Shown: piece by piece, positions 10,201 through 17,900 of the stretch
How positions within the stretch are numbered: the stretch's first letter is position 1
Layout: each line of letters begins with the position of its first letter
NCBI RefSeq assembly: GCF_000003605.2
Contig: NW_003126885.1
Location: forward strand, 115,335-141,905
DNA: 26,571 bases
Direction: 5' to 3'
DNA from: Saccoglossus kowalevskii
Lineage: Eukaryota > Hemichordata > Enteropneusta > Harrimaniidae
Made by a program: the position numbers and the translations under genes
The notes under the pieces: model-generated
What the model was told of the DNA's origin: nothing
Databases searched by the model: none
Seen by the model: only the letters and a program-made list of their open reading frames with translations

Positions 10201-12942
10201 ACTGCTGTGAAAACCATCGACTATGTCTCAATGACTCCTGTGACAATCAATGACTCTTCTCAATGATGTTTGTGGAAATCAATGACTCCTCAATGACGCC
10301 TGTGAAAATCAATGACTCTTCTCAATGATGTTTGTGGAAATCAATGACTCCTCAATGACGCCTGTGAAAATCAATGACTTCTCAATGATGTCTGCGAAAA
10401 TCAATGACTCTCCTCTCAGTGATACCTGTGAAAATCACTGACTCATCACAACGTGAACGTTCTCTAAGAATTTGAAATGTTGCAGTTGCAGTAGTAGATA
10501 TCATGGTTTTTATTTCTTTCCAGGCACTATCGAGAAATCAAAGTGCACAAGCATTTCTTGGTCCTGAAAACCCAGAAGAACCATATTTAGATGGTATCAA
10601 CTATAACTGTGTAGCTCCAGGTAAAAGATTCCGACCAATGGACAATTTATCTGGTGGCGAGAAGACCGTAGCTGCTTTAGCTTTGCTGTTCGCTATACAT
10701 AGGTACGTATGTACACAGTTCGGTTGACGTTCATTACTGGAATAGTGAAGTATCATCTGTAGTAGCAAAATCAAAAGCATAATACTATTCACAAATCAAT
10801 GTCATGTTGTTACATAAATTGCATTCCTACTGTGTTACGTCTCACTGCCACGTTAGTTTCAAGCCAAATTTGCACCCTTGATTGCCACTGAATGTGTATT
10901 TTGTGGTATCTGGTGCCTTATATGAATTTTTCTGGTCATATATCACACTTATGTTCAGCGTTTGCTTCTGGGCATTTCTGTGTGATTGAGTGTCTTCCCG
11001 GGAAATGATTTGTGACTACTGTAAAAATGCATGTTTAGCCATAGTGAGAATGACAACTTAAGGTAGAAGCCTACTCATAAATTAAAAAACCCAGTATTTA
11101 TTCATTTTGCAATAAATTGTACTCCAAGGCAATATAAGGATATTGACGTAAAAAAAGTTCACCAGCCTTTTTTCGAGAAATTGATGGTTGTATTTTAGTG
11201 GAAAGTTGCCATTTTGACACTATTATAACACTTTTACCACAGGTTCCTATGGCAGAGATATTATGTAATATCTCAAAATCTAGCCTGGTGACATAGGCTG
11301 AAAAAATTATATTTTGTTAATGATGGAGTACTTTTTGTCATTCTGAATTATTTAAAAAATCTGGGTTTTAAAAAGTGTCAAAAAATGCAATTTTTCTTAA
11401 CATTGTGTTCTATGGAATTGTTCTAAAAATAGCAATTTTCAAGAAATATTAGGACACGTTTCTTAAAAATCGTAACTGTTACACACAAAATAATGCTATT
11501 TCATTATACCATGGGACATTAGCTTCATGTTTGTACATAATAAACTAATGAACATTGTCATGCGATTTATGACCAATTTTGTCCAAAATCATGACTTGGC
11601 TTCTACCTTAAATGAGAATCTTGGAAAATACACTAAAGTGTCAACACCTTGCACAAATTTTGTAATTAACTCTCTTAATTCGACTTTCTAGTTACCAACC
11701 AGCACCGTTCTTTGTCTTGGATGAGATTGATGCGGCTTTAGATAACACTAATATTGGCAAAGTAGCAAGTTACATAAAAGAACAGTCAGACGGTCATTTC
11801 CAGTGTATCGTCATTTCACTGAAAGAAGAATTCTACACTAGAGCTGATGCTCTCATTGGTATCTACCCCGAGGTGAGATAACATAGTCATTTGCTTTTTA
11901 AAGGAAATTAAAATTTGGAGTGTGTGAATTTTCAGTCTGGGTCATTGCTTTGATGGTTTACAGTGATGTGCTCACCGTTGTGGTGATGAATAGTTTTATA
12001 CTGTGTATATTCTGCAGTGTTTTTTTTCAGGATGTTGATTAATGATGTGGGCTAGTTTCATACTGTTCATGCACTTTCCCATAAACTGCTTATACTTTTG
12101 TATCACATTGATTCAGTGAGTGTGTATTGAAGTGTTCAATGTTTGACAGTTTGTATGCTAGGGATGAATTATATAACAGGCTCCTGAGGTGTGGTGTACT
12201 GTTTGTTGCCCTGTATTGCCATGTACCTTGATGGCATAGATACTTGCAAGTTGTGTTTGAATGAAAATACTTTGTACAGTATTAGTGAAATGGGGGAGAA
12301 CACTGCTGACACCCACAAACATAATACTTATATTCCTTGCGAAGTCTGAGTTTGAGTATCCATAAACTGAACATGTCTCGTGGCCTTGTTTGTGGAATGT
12401 GGTGCTCACAGGATCAAACCGAAAGTCTTAGGTCAAACACTCTGACACTGTTGTACGCCTGTCTAGAACTGAGTAATGTTCTCATTGTTGATAATCATGG
12501 TCCTGGATAGTAGCAGTGTATGCGAAAAGTTATAACAAAGTTTTCTTCAAGCCAATTAACATTTGCATATTATGATTTTTGATTGGCTTAATTTAGTTAT
12601 GGTCTTTATAGGAATATAGATACTAGTTTCATCACTGGTGTCTGTGAGTGTGCATGCAATAGATGCAATCATTTGTTTTTTCGAAATTTTTGTATTGTTT
12701 TGAGTTTTTTACGTTTTTGGGGAATTGTTTTTCACATTTCCACATTTTTGTATTTTTCTAAAAACAAGAAGACTTGTGAGCAAGTTTGCATCTCTCCTGT
12801 TCAATGTACTTATATTGCTATTTTTCGACTTTCGCAGCAAGGTGATTGTGTTATCAGCAAGACGTTAACACTGGACCTCACCCAGTATCCTGATCCTACA
12901 CGATCTTCCGGCCCAGGCAGTCCGACGAAGACAGGGCGATGA
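1022..12942 (+). CDS. SMC1A: Cohesin subunit SMC1 (SMC1A type), 3' part of gene, 15 exons
   Basis: SMC1 is the ATPase subunit that pairs with SMC3 in the cohesin ring, which holds sister chromatids together and extrudes loops in the nucleus. Fifteen exons join without a frame break: 1022-1233, 1632-1853, 2028-2223, 2501-2569, 2778-2867, 4442-4607, 6954-7039, 7611-7746, 8068-8213, 8641-8781, 9016-9128, 9700-9868, 10524-10702, 11692-11872 and 12838-12942. They give 736 codons plus TGA, roughly the C-terminal 60% of a protein of about 1,230 residues. Visible in order are most of the hinge (partial residues 1-147), the C-terminal coiled coil rich in K/E/Q, a serine-rich linker (around 440-465), [17 protein letters not shown] (the ABC signature) and [15 protein letters not shown] (Walker B with catalytic Glu and D-loop). 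The Walker A half must lie upstream of the window. Similarity to vertebrate SMC1A is near-continuous. Invertebrates usually have one SMC1, so A versus B is not a meaningful distinction here. Confidence 0.97.
1632..1853 (+). CDS. SMC1A: SMC1 exon 2 of window: hinge, C-terminal part
   Basis: It follows a tttcatttcag acceptor and ends at aag|gtgagt. It completes the Arg codon and encodes the hinge stretch with ALQYACGN and [11 protein letters not shown], the Gly-rich hinge dimerisation segment shared by SMC proteins. It ends two bases into a Ser codon (partial residues 71-144). Confidence 0.97.
2028..2223 (+). CDS. SMC1A: SMC1 exon 3 of window: start of returning coiled coil
   Basis: The acceptor is cttacag and the donor aca|gtaagt. 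It begins [19 protein letters not shown], the almost invariant segment where the chain leaves the hinge and re-enters the coiled coil, then runs on as a K/E/Q-rich heptad region (partial residues 145-210). It ends in phase 0. Confidence 0.97.
2501..2569 (+). CDS. SMC1A: SMC1 exon 4 of window: coiled coil
   Basis: A 69-base phase 0-0 exon between tttatttcag and ggg|gtaagc. It encodes 23 residues starting [20 protein letters not shown]. It is too short to be found by ORF length but keeps frame with both neighbours and matches the SMC1 coiled coil just before the conserved FGPR/FGPRM segment. Confidence 0.93.
2778..2867 (+). CDS. SMC1A: SMC1 exon 5 of window: coiled coil
   Basis: A 90-base phase 0-0 exon between ttttcag and gag|gtatgt. 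It encodes 30 residues from [19 protein letters not shown] to NKVEDE. The VEDEVF junction with the next exon is a conserved SMC1 stretch. Confidence 0.94.
3024..4080 (+). repeat. 157-160 bp tandem repeat core of the family 1 element
   Basis: The landmark tttggtaaaaagtgatat starts at 3181, 3338, 3495, 3854 and 4014. Spacings are 157, 157, 359 and 160. The 359 interval becomes exactly 157 after removing the 200-bp MITE at 3539-3738 and its duplicated TA. About six monomers are present, including a more diverged first one. Confidence 0.88.
3539..3738. mobile_element. TA-flanked fold-back MITE nested in the tandem core
   Basis: Terminal inverted repeats of about 45 bp begin CTGTAGAATAC on the left and end GTTATTCCACAG on the right. 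Both contain TTTATTTTCGCT and TTTTCGCTGAA words. TA flanks both sides (3537-3538 and 3739-3740), as in Tc1/mariner-type elements. It is 200 bp with no coding capacity. Neighbouring monomers supply the uninterrupted site, which confirms the boundaries. Confidence 0.88.
4442..4607 (+). CDS. SMC1A: SMC1 exon 6 of window: coiled coil
   Basis: It follows tgctctag and encodes [20 protein letters not shown] and [20 protein letters not shown], both strongly SMC1-like (vertebrates: [30 protein letters not shown]). The donor is gatg|gtaggt, leaving one base of an Ala codon (partial residues 264-318). The reading frame stays open past the donor for about 220 bases, but that extension shows no SMC1 similarity. 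Confidence 0.96.
4964..6030 (+). mobile_element. Helentron/HINE-like element, family 2, copy A (3' end lost)
   Basis: Like the element at 2959-4172 it starts TTAG followed by a terminal hairpin: AGTCCCCGTT (4966-4975) pairs perfectly with AACGGGGACT (4991-5000), with GAC-AAA-GTC inside. CTTAT and a pyrimidine-rich CCGTC tract follow. The interior has diverged monomers carrying a CAAAATGGCCGACTGG-like word. A 274-bp internal duplication (landmarks at 5063 and 5337) is absent from the copy at 19741. AACGGGGACT recurs at 6001-6010, after which similarity to the other copy ends near 6030, so the 3' hairpin is missing. Confidence 0.68.
6265..6409 (+). mobile_element. Family 1 Helentron-like element, 5' fragment
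   Basis: It starts TTAG with a decayed copy of the 5' hairpin (TAGCTACGCTGTCGAC, then CAAGCGAGGC). The head sequence follows (GTATGAGTAATTGTCCATC, the counterpart of ATATGAGTGATTGTCCGTC) and stops where a second copy begins. Substitutions on both stem arms show that it is old. Confidence 0.6.
6412..6796 (+). mobile_element. Family 1 Helentron-like element, short copy
   Basis: The 5' word TAGCTTCGCTGT (6413-6424) is matched inverted by ACAGTGGAGCTA (6762-6773) with two differences. The 3' end reads AGCCGAGAGGCTGCTTGTTT, like the end of the 2959-4172 copy. It keeps only about two core monomers, so copy number in the core varies between family members. Confidence 0.68.
6954..7039 (+). CDS. SMC1A: SMC1 exon 7 of window: coiled coil
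   Basis: The acceptor is ctatttaaaag, with a purine-containing and rather weak tract, and the donor is aag|gtgtgt. The exon completes the Ala codon and encodes [20 protein letters not shown] to KQMK, matching the vertebrate WEQTVKKDENEIEKLKKEE region. The protein is about two residues shorter than human at the junction with the previous exon. Confidence 0.92.
7040..7610. other. SMC1 intron without recognised elements
   Basis: AT-rich sequence between exons 7 and 8. No repeat family, ORF or structured element could be recognised beyond splice signals. The introns at 7747-8067 and 8214-8640 are likewise plain. Confidence 0.6.
7611..7746 (+). CDS. SMC1A: SMC1 exon 8 of window: coiled coil
   Basis: It follows gttgtcatag and ends act g|gtaagt. 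It starts [20 protein letters not shown] and includes [18 protein letters not shown], aligned with vertebrate KKSEVNDKNHEMEEIRKK. It ends one base into an Ala codon (partial residues 348-392). Confidence 0.96.
8068..8213 (+). CDS. SMC1A: SMC1 exon 9 of window: coiled coil into linker
   Basis: The acceptor is aattctag and the donor gag|gtaaat. It encodes [20 protein letters not shown] and [20 protein letters not shown], corresponding to the conserved vertebrate CKMQDIKLPLSKGTMDDIS just before the regulatory serine linker. It ends in phase 0 immediately before the SQ-containing exon. Confidence 0.97.
8641..8781 (+). CDS. SMC1A: SMC1 exon 10 of window: SQ-containing linker
   Basis: The acceptor is ttttctgcag and the donor gat|gtaagt, phase 0-0. 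It starts [20 protein letters not shown] and goes on to [18 protein letters not shown]. Two Ser-Gln motifs (codons at 8647-8652 and 8701-8706) lie where human SMC1A carries its two ATM sites, Ser957 and Ser966. The IYAKEA segment anchors the alignment (human IYAREA). Confidence 0.96.
8858..8881. repeat. Near-perfect 24-base palindrome in an SMC1 intron
   Basis: TTGCTTGC and GCAAGCAA flank a single A (8862-8878). The symmetry extends to GTATT/AATAC with one bulged T. The loop is too small for a microRNA precursor. No function is recognised. Confidence 0.6.
9016..9128 (+). CDS. SMC1A: SMC1 exon 11 of window: coiled coil
   Basis: It follows gctttttag and encodes [20 protein letters not shown] and the conserved [14 protein letters not shown] (human LQRIAAPNMKAMEK). 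The donor is gaaaa|gtaagt, leaving two bases of a Lys codon (partial residues 489-525). Confidence 0.96.
9129..9699. other. SMC1 intron with a Helentron-core remnant
   Basis: Positions 9241-9310 (gtaggtaccttgggtggacc onward, through gatttgttcatttcatgata) match the 157-bp core monomer of the family 1 elements at 2959 and 6412. No terminal hairpins accompany it, so it is a solitary fragment. The rest of the intron is unremarkable AT-rich DNA. Confidence 0.55.
9700..9868 (+). CDS. SMC1A: SMC1 exon 12 of window: coiled coil to head
   Basis: The acceptor is tctttgtag and the donor aag|gtatgt. It completes Lys and encodes [39 protein letters not shown] and [11 protein letters not shown]. The KERFDRFN...IDDIYK stretch marks entry into the C-terminal ATPase half. 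Confidence 0.97.
10172..10445 (+). repeat. Minisatellite of about 30 bp units in an SMC1 intron
   Basis: Repeated TCAATGA(C/T) words in alternating units: CTCAATGA, then TGTCTGTGAAAATCAATGAC. About eight to nine units of roughly 28-33 bp are present. The pair 'cttctcaatgatgtttgtgg' plus 'ctcctcaatgacgcctgtga' is itself duplicated at 10255-10310 and 10316-10371, a two-unit higher-order repeat. Confidence 0.85.
10524..10702 (+). CDS. SMC1A: SMC1 exon 13 of window: ABC signature motif
   Basis: It follows tttctttccag and ends cat ag|gtacgt. It encodes [20 protein letters not shown] and then [18 protein letters not shown]. The LSGGEK codons occupy 10647-10664. This is the C-loop that contacts ATP held by the partner SMC3 head. 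It is nearly identical to human SMC1A. Confidence 0.98.
11062..11607. mobile_element. TTAA-flanked element, piggyBac-type non-autonomous candidate
   Basis: GGTAGAAGCC at 11062 is matched by GGCTTCTACC ending at 11607. TTAA borders both ends (11058-11061 and 11608-11611), giving a 14-base inverted match including the target. At 546 bp it has no coding capacity. A TTAA duplication is the hallmark of piggyBac transposition. The TIR start (GG rather than the common CC/CA) is atypical, so the superfamily is tentative. Confidence 0.6.
11692..11872 (+). CDS. SMC1A: SMC1 exon 14 of window: Walker B and D-loop
   Basis: The acceptor is cgactttctag and the donor gag|gtgaga. It encodes [20 protein letters not shown] with the catalytic Glu codon at 11723-11725, then [12 protein letters not shown] and the H-loop-region [17 protein letters not shown]. 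The ATPase residues are intact. Confidence 0.98.
11873..12837. mobile_element. Last SMC1 intron with possible degenerate tRNA-derived SINE
   Basis: On the minus strand around 12400-12470 the sequence reads CAGAGTGTTTGACC and then CGGTTTGATCC, resembling the D-arm and B-box of a tRNA with the intervening part shortened. A GC-richer body runs down to about 12150. No clear A-box is left. The rest of the intron is plain, with T-rich runs near 12675-12760. The SINE call is weak. Confidence 0.35.
12838..12942 (+). CDS. SMC1A: SMC1 terminal exon
   Basis: The acceptor is ctttcgcag and the stop is TGA at 12940-12942. It encodes [19 protein letters not shown], the conserved SMC1 end, followed by a divergent tail [15 protein letters not shown]. 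The tail carries one S-P-x-K motif resembling a CDK site. It is somewhat longer and more basic than the acidic/Asn-rich human tail. Confidence 0.97.
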   Translation, partial: QGDCVISKTLTLDLTQYPDPTRSSGPGSPTKTGR

Positions 12943-14829
12943 AATCTTAACAACCCGTGAAAAATATCAGCATTTAACAAATTTTTATAATGAATAAATG
13001 TTTTGTTTTTGTGTGCGTCTGTTTTAACTCATTACATTGGTGTAATCAGCGTCTATTTAATAGTTGTAGTTCGTCCAAACTCTTATATAACCATAAATGT
13101 TAGCGAACATCCAATTTTCAAAGGTCAATGAACTGTTTGCTTGTTCATATTCCAATCTATCGTACAACAGAAGCTTATTGTTTTAAAACTGGAATTAAAT
13201 TGCAAAGATATTGACATTTCATCGTATATTTCATTGTGATGGTTACAACAAAGATCTGCAACATTCCTCTATAATTCATTGGGAGTTGATTATTTAAAAA
13301 AAAATGTTATCATTGTTAGTTATCAGACTTGATATGATTAATTTTCCGTTACAAATGATTCATGAATGTGCTTTTTATCTAATTGACTGAAAACTGTTAA
13401 ATTATTGTTCTCATATTTTTCTAGATTTTTTTTCTACTAGGATTTTTTAAATCAAATTGGCGATATTAATATTTTGTAGAGTTTTACGACTTTGAACTCA
13501 CTGTAATTGTGCCTCCTGTTGGTTATTAGATTAAATAAACAATGTATCCAGAGATATGATGCCGGTCTCCTTGAAATTTTTTGATATCAGAATCGCATGC
13601 ATAGTTCAAACACTACACAAGTGTATGTATGTGTATTTTTAGTGCTTGTGTCAGGGTCAGACTTTGTATGCTTTTGTACTAGTAACTCAATACAAACTAA
13701 AAACTGTTGTTGAGCTGCATGTGCAACATTTTGTTGTTCAGGATTGTCTCATAGTTGAGTTTGTGCTGTTCTCTTGACTGTTTTCACCGGTTCTTTGATC
13801 AGTGTTCCACAGCAGCTCATGCAGAGCCAATAGAATACATAAAACGTTCTATGAAGTTTAATTATGTTTCTGTCCGATCTTTTTCACTTATTTTGCCACT
13901 GCACAGCGCCCTCTGTTGACGATTTGATGAAACTTGCAAAATGTGTGCCTCTGCTAATATTTTACCACTGCCCTATTTTTTTCAAAAAACAATTTGACCA
14001 GAAAGTTTTCGCCCACACTAACGCTAATTTTGACTTCCTGTTCCGCTCTGTTCCTGAGAATACAATTACCAGTAGTGTAACCAATAAACAATAATGTGGT
14101 GTCTTATGTGAAATGTTTAAGTTAGATTTCAGCTAATTTTTCTCTCCATGATGAACTTTCTACATTGAAATTAAAGAACTTACTATGTCCTGGAATTTAA
14201 GATACAAGTCTTTAGATAGAAACATGCTATATATCCCCTTATTAAGAAATAAAAAAAAATCAATCTATGAAAACATTAGAGAGTGTCAATATCATTGATT
14301 TATTTTCTGACTTTGAGTTCTACTTAGACTTGCGATTTTGATGAAAAATTTTGAGATATAAATTTGCGTAAACAAGGAGTGAACCCGAAATTCCTATCTC
14401 CGCGAAATTTTAAGGTCTGCTGTAAGATTAGTGTAATTGGAAGATATAAACAGAAAGACCACCATACATTTGATTAAATCATGAAGATAATAAACAGATG
14501 GTCACAGCACAGTTATGAAAGAAAATGTTTTTAAGTAAACATGGCACAAGTAAATACTGTAAGTAAAAAAAAAACATGAAATTGTTTATAATTGTTTTTT
14601 TTCCATTGTCTAATTTTTAAATACCAATATCAACATGGCTTCACTATAGAATCTGGAACCTTTTATCACATTTAAATCAACCACCCATCATGTTTGAACC
14701 CAAACTCTCCCCACATTAACAATGGTACATCCCAGGAAATGTTCCCTTATCTGCCTGATTGCATTATAGGAAGTGGTGGAATCTTAGCACAGAATTTGGT
14801 CTTCCTGTCTATTGTATGCTCTACCTCAG
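12943..14829. other. Intergenic spacer between SMC1 and fibulin
   Basis: About 1.9 kb holding the SMC1 3' UTR and presumably the fibulin promoter and 5' UTR. No TATA box in a convincing position, no conserved-looking block and no repeat family were recognised. AT-rich with scattered AATAAA words. The short open frames here lack similarity to known proteins. Confidence 0.6.
12994..12999 (+). promoter_or_regulatory. Probable SMC1 poly(A) signal AATAAA
   Basis: A canonical AATAAA lies 52 bases after the stop codon, followed by a T/GT-rich tract (ttttgtttttgtgtgcgtctg) resembling a downstream cleavage element. This would give an unusually short 3' UTR. Later AATAAA hexamers near 13534 and 14083 could serve as alternative sites. 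Confidence 0.6.
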
Positions 14830-14841
14830 ATGATAGTAAAC

Positions 14842-14908
14842 ATGGATCGGAGATGTCTTCGTTGGGTTCTTCTCTGCCTGTTGTGCAACACCCAATTCAT
14901 GGTACAAG
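14842..14908 (+). CDS. FBLN1: Fibulin signal-peptide exon
   Basis: ATG sits in a good context (aacATGG). It encodes MDRRCLRWVLLCLLCNTQF and then MVQ, ending one base into a Gly codon at the strong donor caag|gtacgt. The basic start followed by the hydrophobic LRWVLLCLLC stretch is a classic signal peptide, and the phase fits the next exon exactly (x|GT ATA ATG). An in-frame ATG at 14830 in poor context would add MIVN. The bases before it (ctacctcag) could be an acceptor, so a 5' UTR exon may exist upstream. The nearest in-frame upstream stop is TAG at 14785. Confidence 0.75.
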
Positions 14909-17900
14909 GTACGTGGCCGAATGAACTTGTAGTCGCTATTCTTGAGTCCATACAATACCAGTTATGTTAATCGTAGACCTTGTCAATAACTCCAACATAA
15001 CTTGAAGTTTTTCTTGTGGAATAATCATCGTATCTTTATCATAGTGCACTTGGCAATGCTGGTAGCACATAGTTCATGGTTACATTTCCTTCAGAATGCA
15101 GCGAATTGAAATGTATTAGTTACACATTGAACATTTGTATTTGTCCTGCTCTGTTCATTTAATTAATAGTACTGCGCACGTATAACAAAATATAACACCA
15201 GTTGACTTTTAGTTTAGGATTTAAATTTTCAGATATTTTTTAATCAATTACAGCTGATTTATGTTATTTATTCCAATCGCAATTCACTTCTTGCATATAT
15301 TTGGTAATGAAAGAAGAAAAGAACATATAATATATTGCGTAGTCGTTGTTTTCTATGGTCTATGCATTGACCTAGTAACTGATTTGAGCCGTTATCTAAA
15401 TAGACAGGTCAATTTGAGCCGTTATCTAAATAGACAGGTCTTAAGCATATAGATACAGAGACCTTTAATCTTAGATAAAACTTATGTATTGCGAATTTAT
15501 AAACAAGTTGGCAAAGTCATTTGGTTTATTGTGGCTACTATAAATACAATTTTGGGTGGATGGGAGTGGGTGTGGACAGGAGTAAGTTGAAACATAGACC
15601 TTAGAAACTTTTCCAAGGTCTATGGTTGAAACCATACCATAATTGCTCAAAAAGTTTATTTTGTCTTTATACTATCTTGTGTAATTTCTGACGAAATGTT
15701 TCAATGGAGGTAGGGGGCGGGGTTGTTTGGGTTATGCAGGTATAGTGTACTGTAAAGGGGTTAATTATTCACTGGGTTTTAATTTTGCTTATTTCGCTGA
15801 CTGGAAAATGTGCTAAATTAAAACCCAGTGAATATGTAAAATTTAGCATTGAACACATTATCTAAATGATAAAACCGTGAATTTAAAACCCACTGAATAT
15901 GCCTAAAATGGAAAATCAGCGAAATTTAAACCCAGTGAAAATTAGTCATTTTACAGTATATAATGACTATACTGTATAATTATCCTAGAACAAAGGCAAT
16001 CATAATATCTTAAATCAGCATACAATCAACGCTTCTGATACAAAATACAGAAAACCTGCATACTGTCAGTAGATCAAAAACTCATCCGTTTTTCTGTTAT
16101 TTACAACTATGAATATCATAGTAGTGATTATATACCAAATCTATAATTATATTTGCACGTTTCAAAATTTCCGCTGAAAAATTAGTCAGAAAAGAAATGT
16201 CATTTGTGAATAAACTCTTGTCAATCAAAACTGTGATTGTAAATAAACTACTGATATATGTTATCTATTTTATCTGTTTATAAGCAGACTTGTTATATTT
16301 ACAGTGTATACATGCAGTCTTGGCACATTAGCAGACAGTCAGTTAGCACTCTGAATCTGGATACCTATACCACCATAATTCTGCTCATGACTTTTCATGA
16401 AGGCTTTTAAAACTGACTGGAAGTGGACATTAATTTGATCGTTTTAAATATGAAGTAACTTGCTAAATTGTTTTATTCAAATCTTCACATTCAAATCTCA
16501 AAAAATGTAGAGTCTGTCATGAAGAAAATCACAGAATTGGGATGATCATTATTTAGGTGTTGCCATTTAGATTCAAAACAAATTCTCAAATATTGAGAAG
16601 TGATTTCATATTTCCATTAGTTATGATGATTTCAATGAGTCAAGGTCAGAATAAAATGGTAATTATGTGCAAATTGCAAGTGTGAGTGCCAGCCGTACAT
16701 AATGCATTTTTGCCACAGAGAAACCATATTCATATTTTGGACTACATAACCGGGCTATGCTGCCATCACTCAATCAAATGGCTGGCCTGGTCGAACACTA
16801 TCCCCCATTAGTGAAGGAATTTAGACCTGTGGAATCAGCCTTCCCGTTGAGGCTGTGACAACTTGCCCAGGGTGGGATTGGGTGGGGTTTGAGCCTTATG
16901 TTCAACCACAGTCCCTCTATCCCAGGGACTGTGGTTCAGCCTAAAGTAAGATTTGAACTCTGGTCTACCAATCATGAATCTGATACAACAACCACTATGC
17001 TACCAGTGGCCGGAAGTATTCTTGATAAGAGTTACAAAGTTTTGGCCACCATTTCCACCACAGTATTTTGACTATAGAAGTTTTGACCAAACACATGTTT
17101 TTTACCTTATCAACTGAGCTCTTGAGTTTTTATATATACATTTACTTTTAACGCTGTACTTGCAATGTACAATTTTAAACTAAATACTTGTGAATGTTGC
17201 TGTCCTTTTACAATGTATGAGTTATTAGTAAATAAATAGAAATACACACTGTACTTGTAATGTACGAGTTATTAATAAATATAATTAAATCTTAACATAC
17301 AAGTTAAAACTGAATAACTAGAATTAGGAGTTAAATCTAAATATATATACATTTAATGGCGGGAACAAAACCTATGTGGACGAAATTTCCGTCCTGCTAT
17401 TATCCAGAAACTGGAGTAAAATAAGAGTACTGACACTGTTTTGTTTCTTCTACAGGTATAATGATTGATGTTAAACATGAATGCTGCAACTTGGGCATTG
17501 ACATCGCACAGGAACAGAATACATGTACGGGATATATTCTGCCAGATAGCATTTCTCTTCCTGATCACGATAGCTGCAGTAGAGTACTGGAAGTGTGCTG
17601 TGTGCAAGAATTACAAACATATCAATGTACTGAGGGTATCCTGATAGCCAGGGAGGGAGGGCAATGTCAGAAGCAGAACACAGTTATTGGAGGTGAAGAT
17701 TTTCAGGTCAGTATATTGGTCATGCATTCACAATACAATGTACTTGGATTATTCAGTAGGTTAGGGGTGTCCAATATACCACTATACTGTGTTGACACGC
17801 TGCGTAAAGGTGCTGGGTATTGTTTATTTAATGGGTTAGGGGTGCTCAATAGATTTTATTCAGGTTAGGGTGCACAATATATACTGTGTTGACATAATGT

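Noticed and set aside
13864-14094. Open frame of 76 codons in the SMC1-fibulin spacer
   Set aside because: No domain or homology. It is one of several short open frames expected in AT-rich DNA and has no promoter or splice context.
16950-17002. A tRNA gene on the minus strand
   Set aside because: The A and B boxes are present, but the acceptor stem does not pair and a non-tRNA body follows, so a SINE is the better call.
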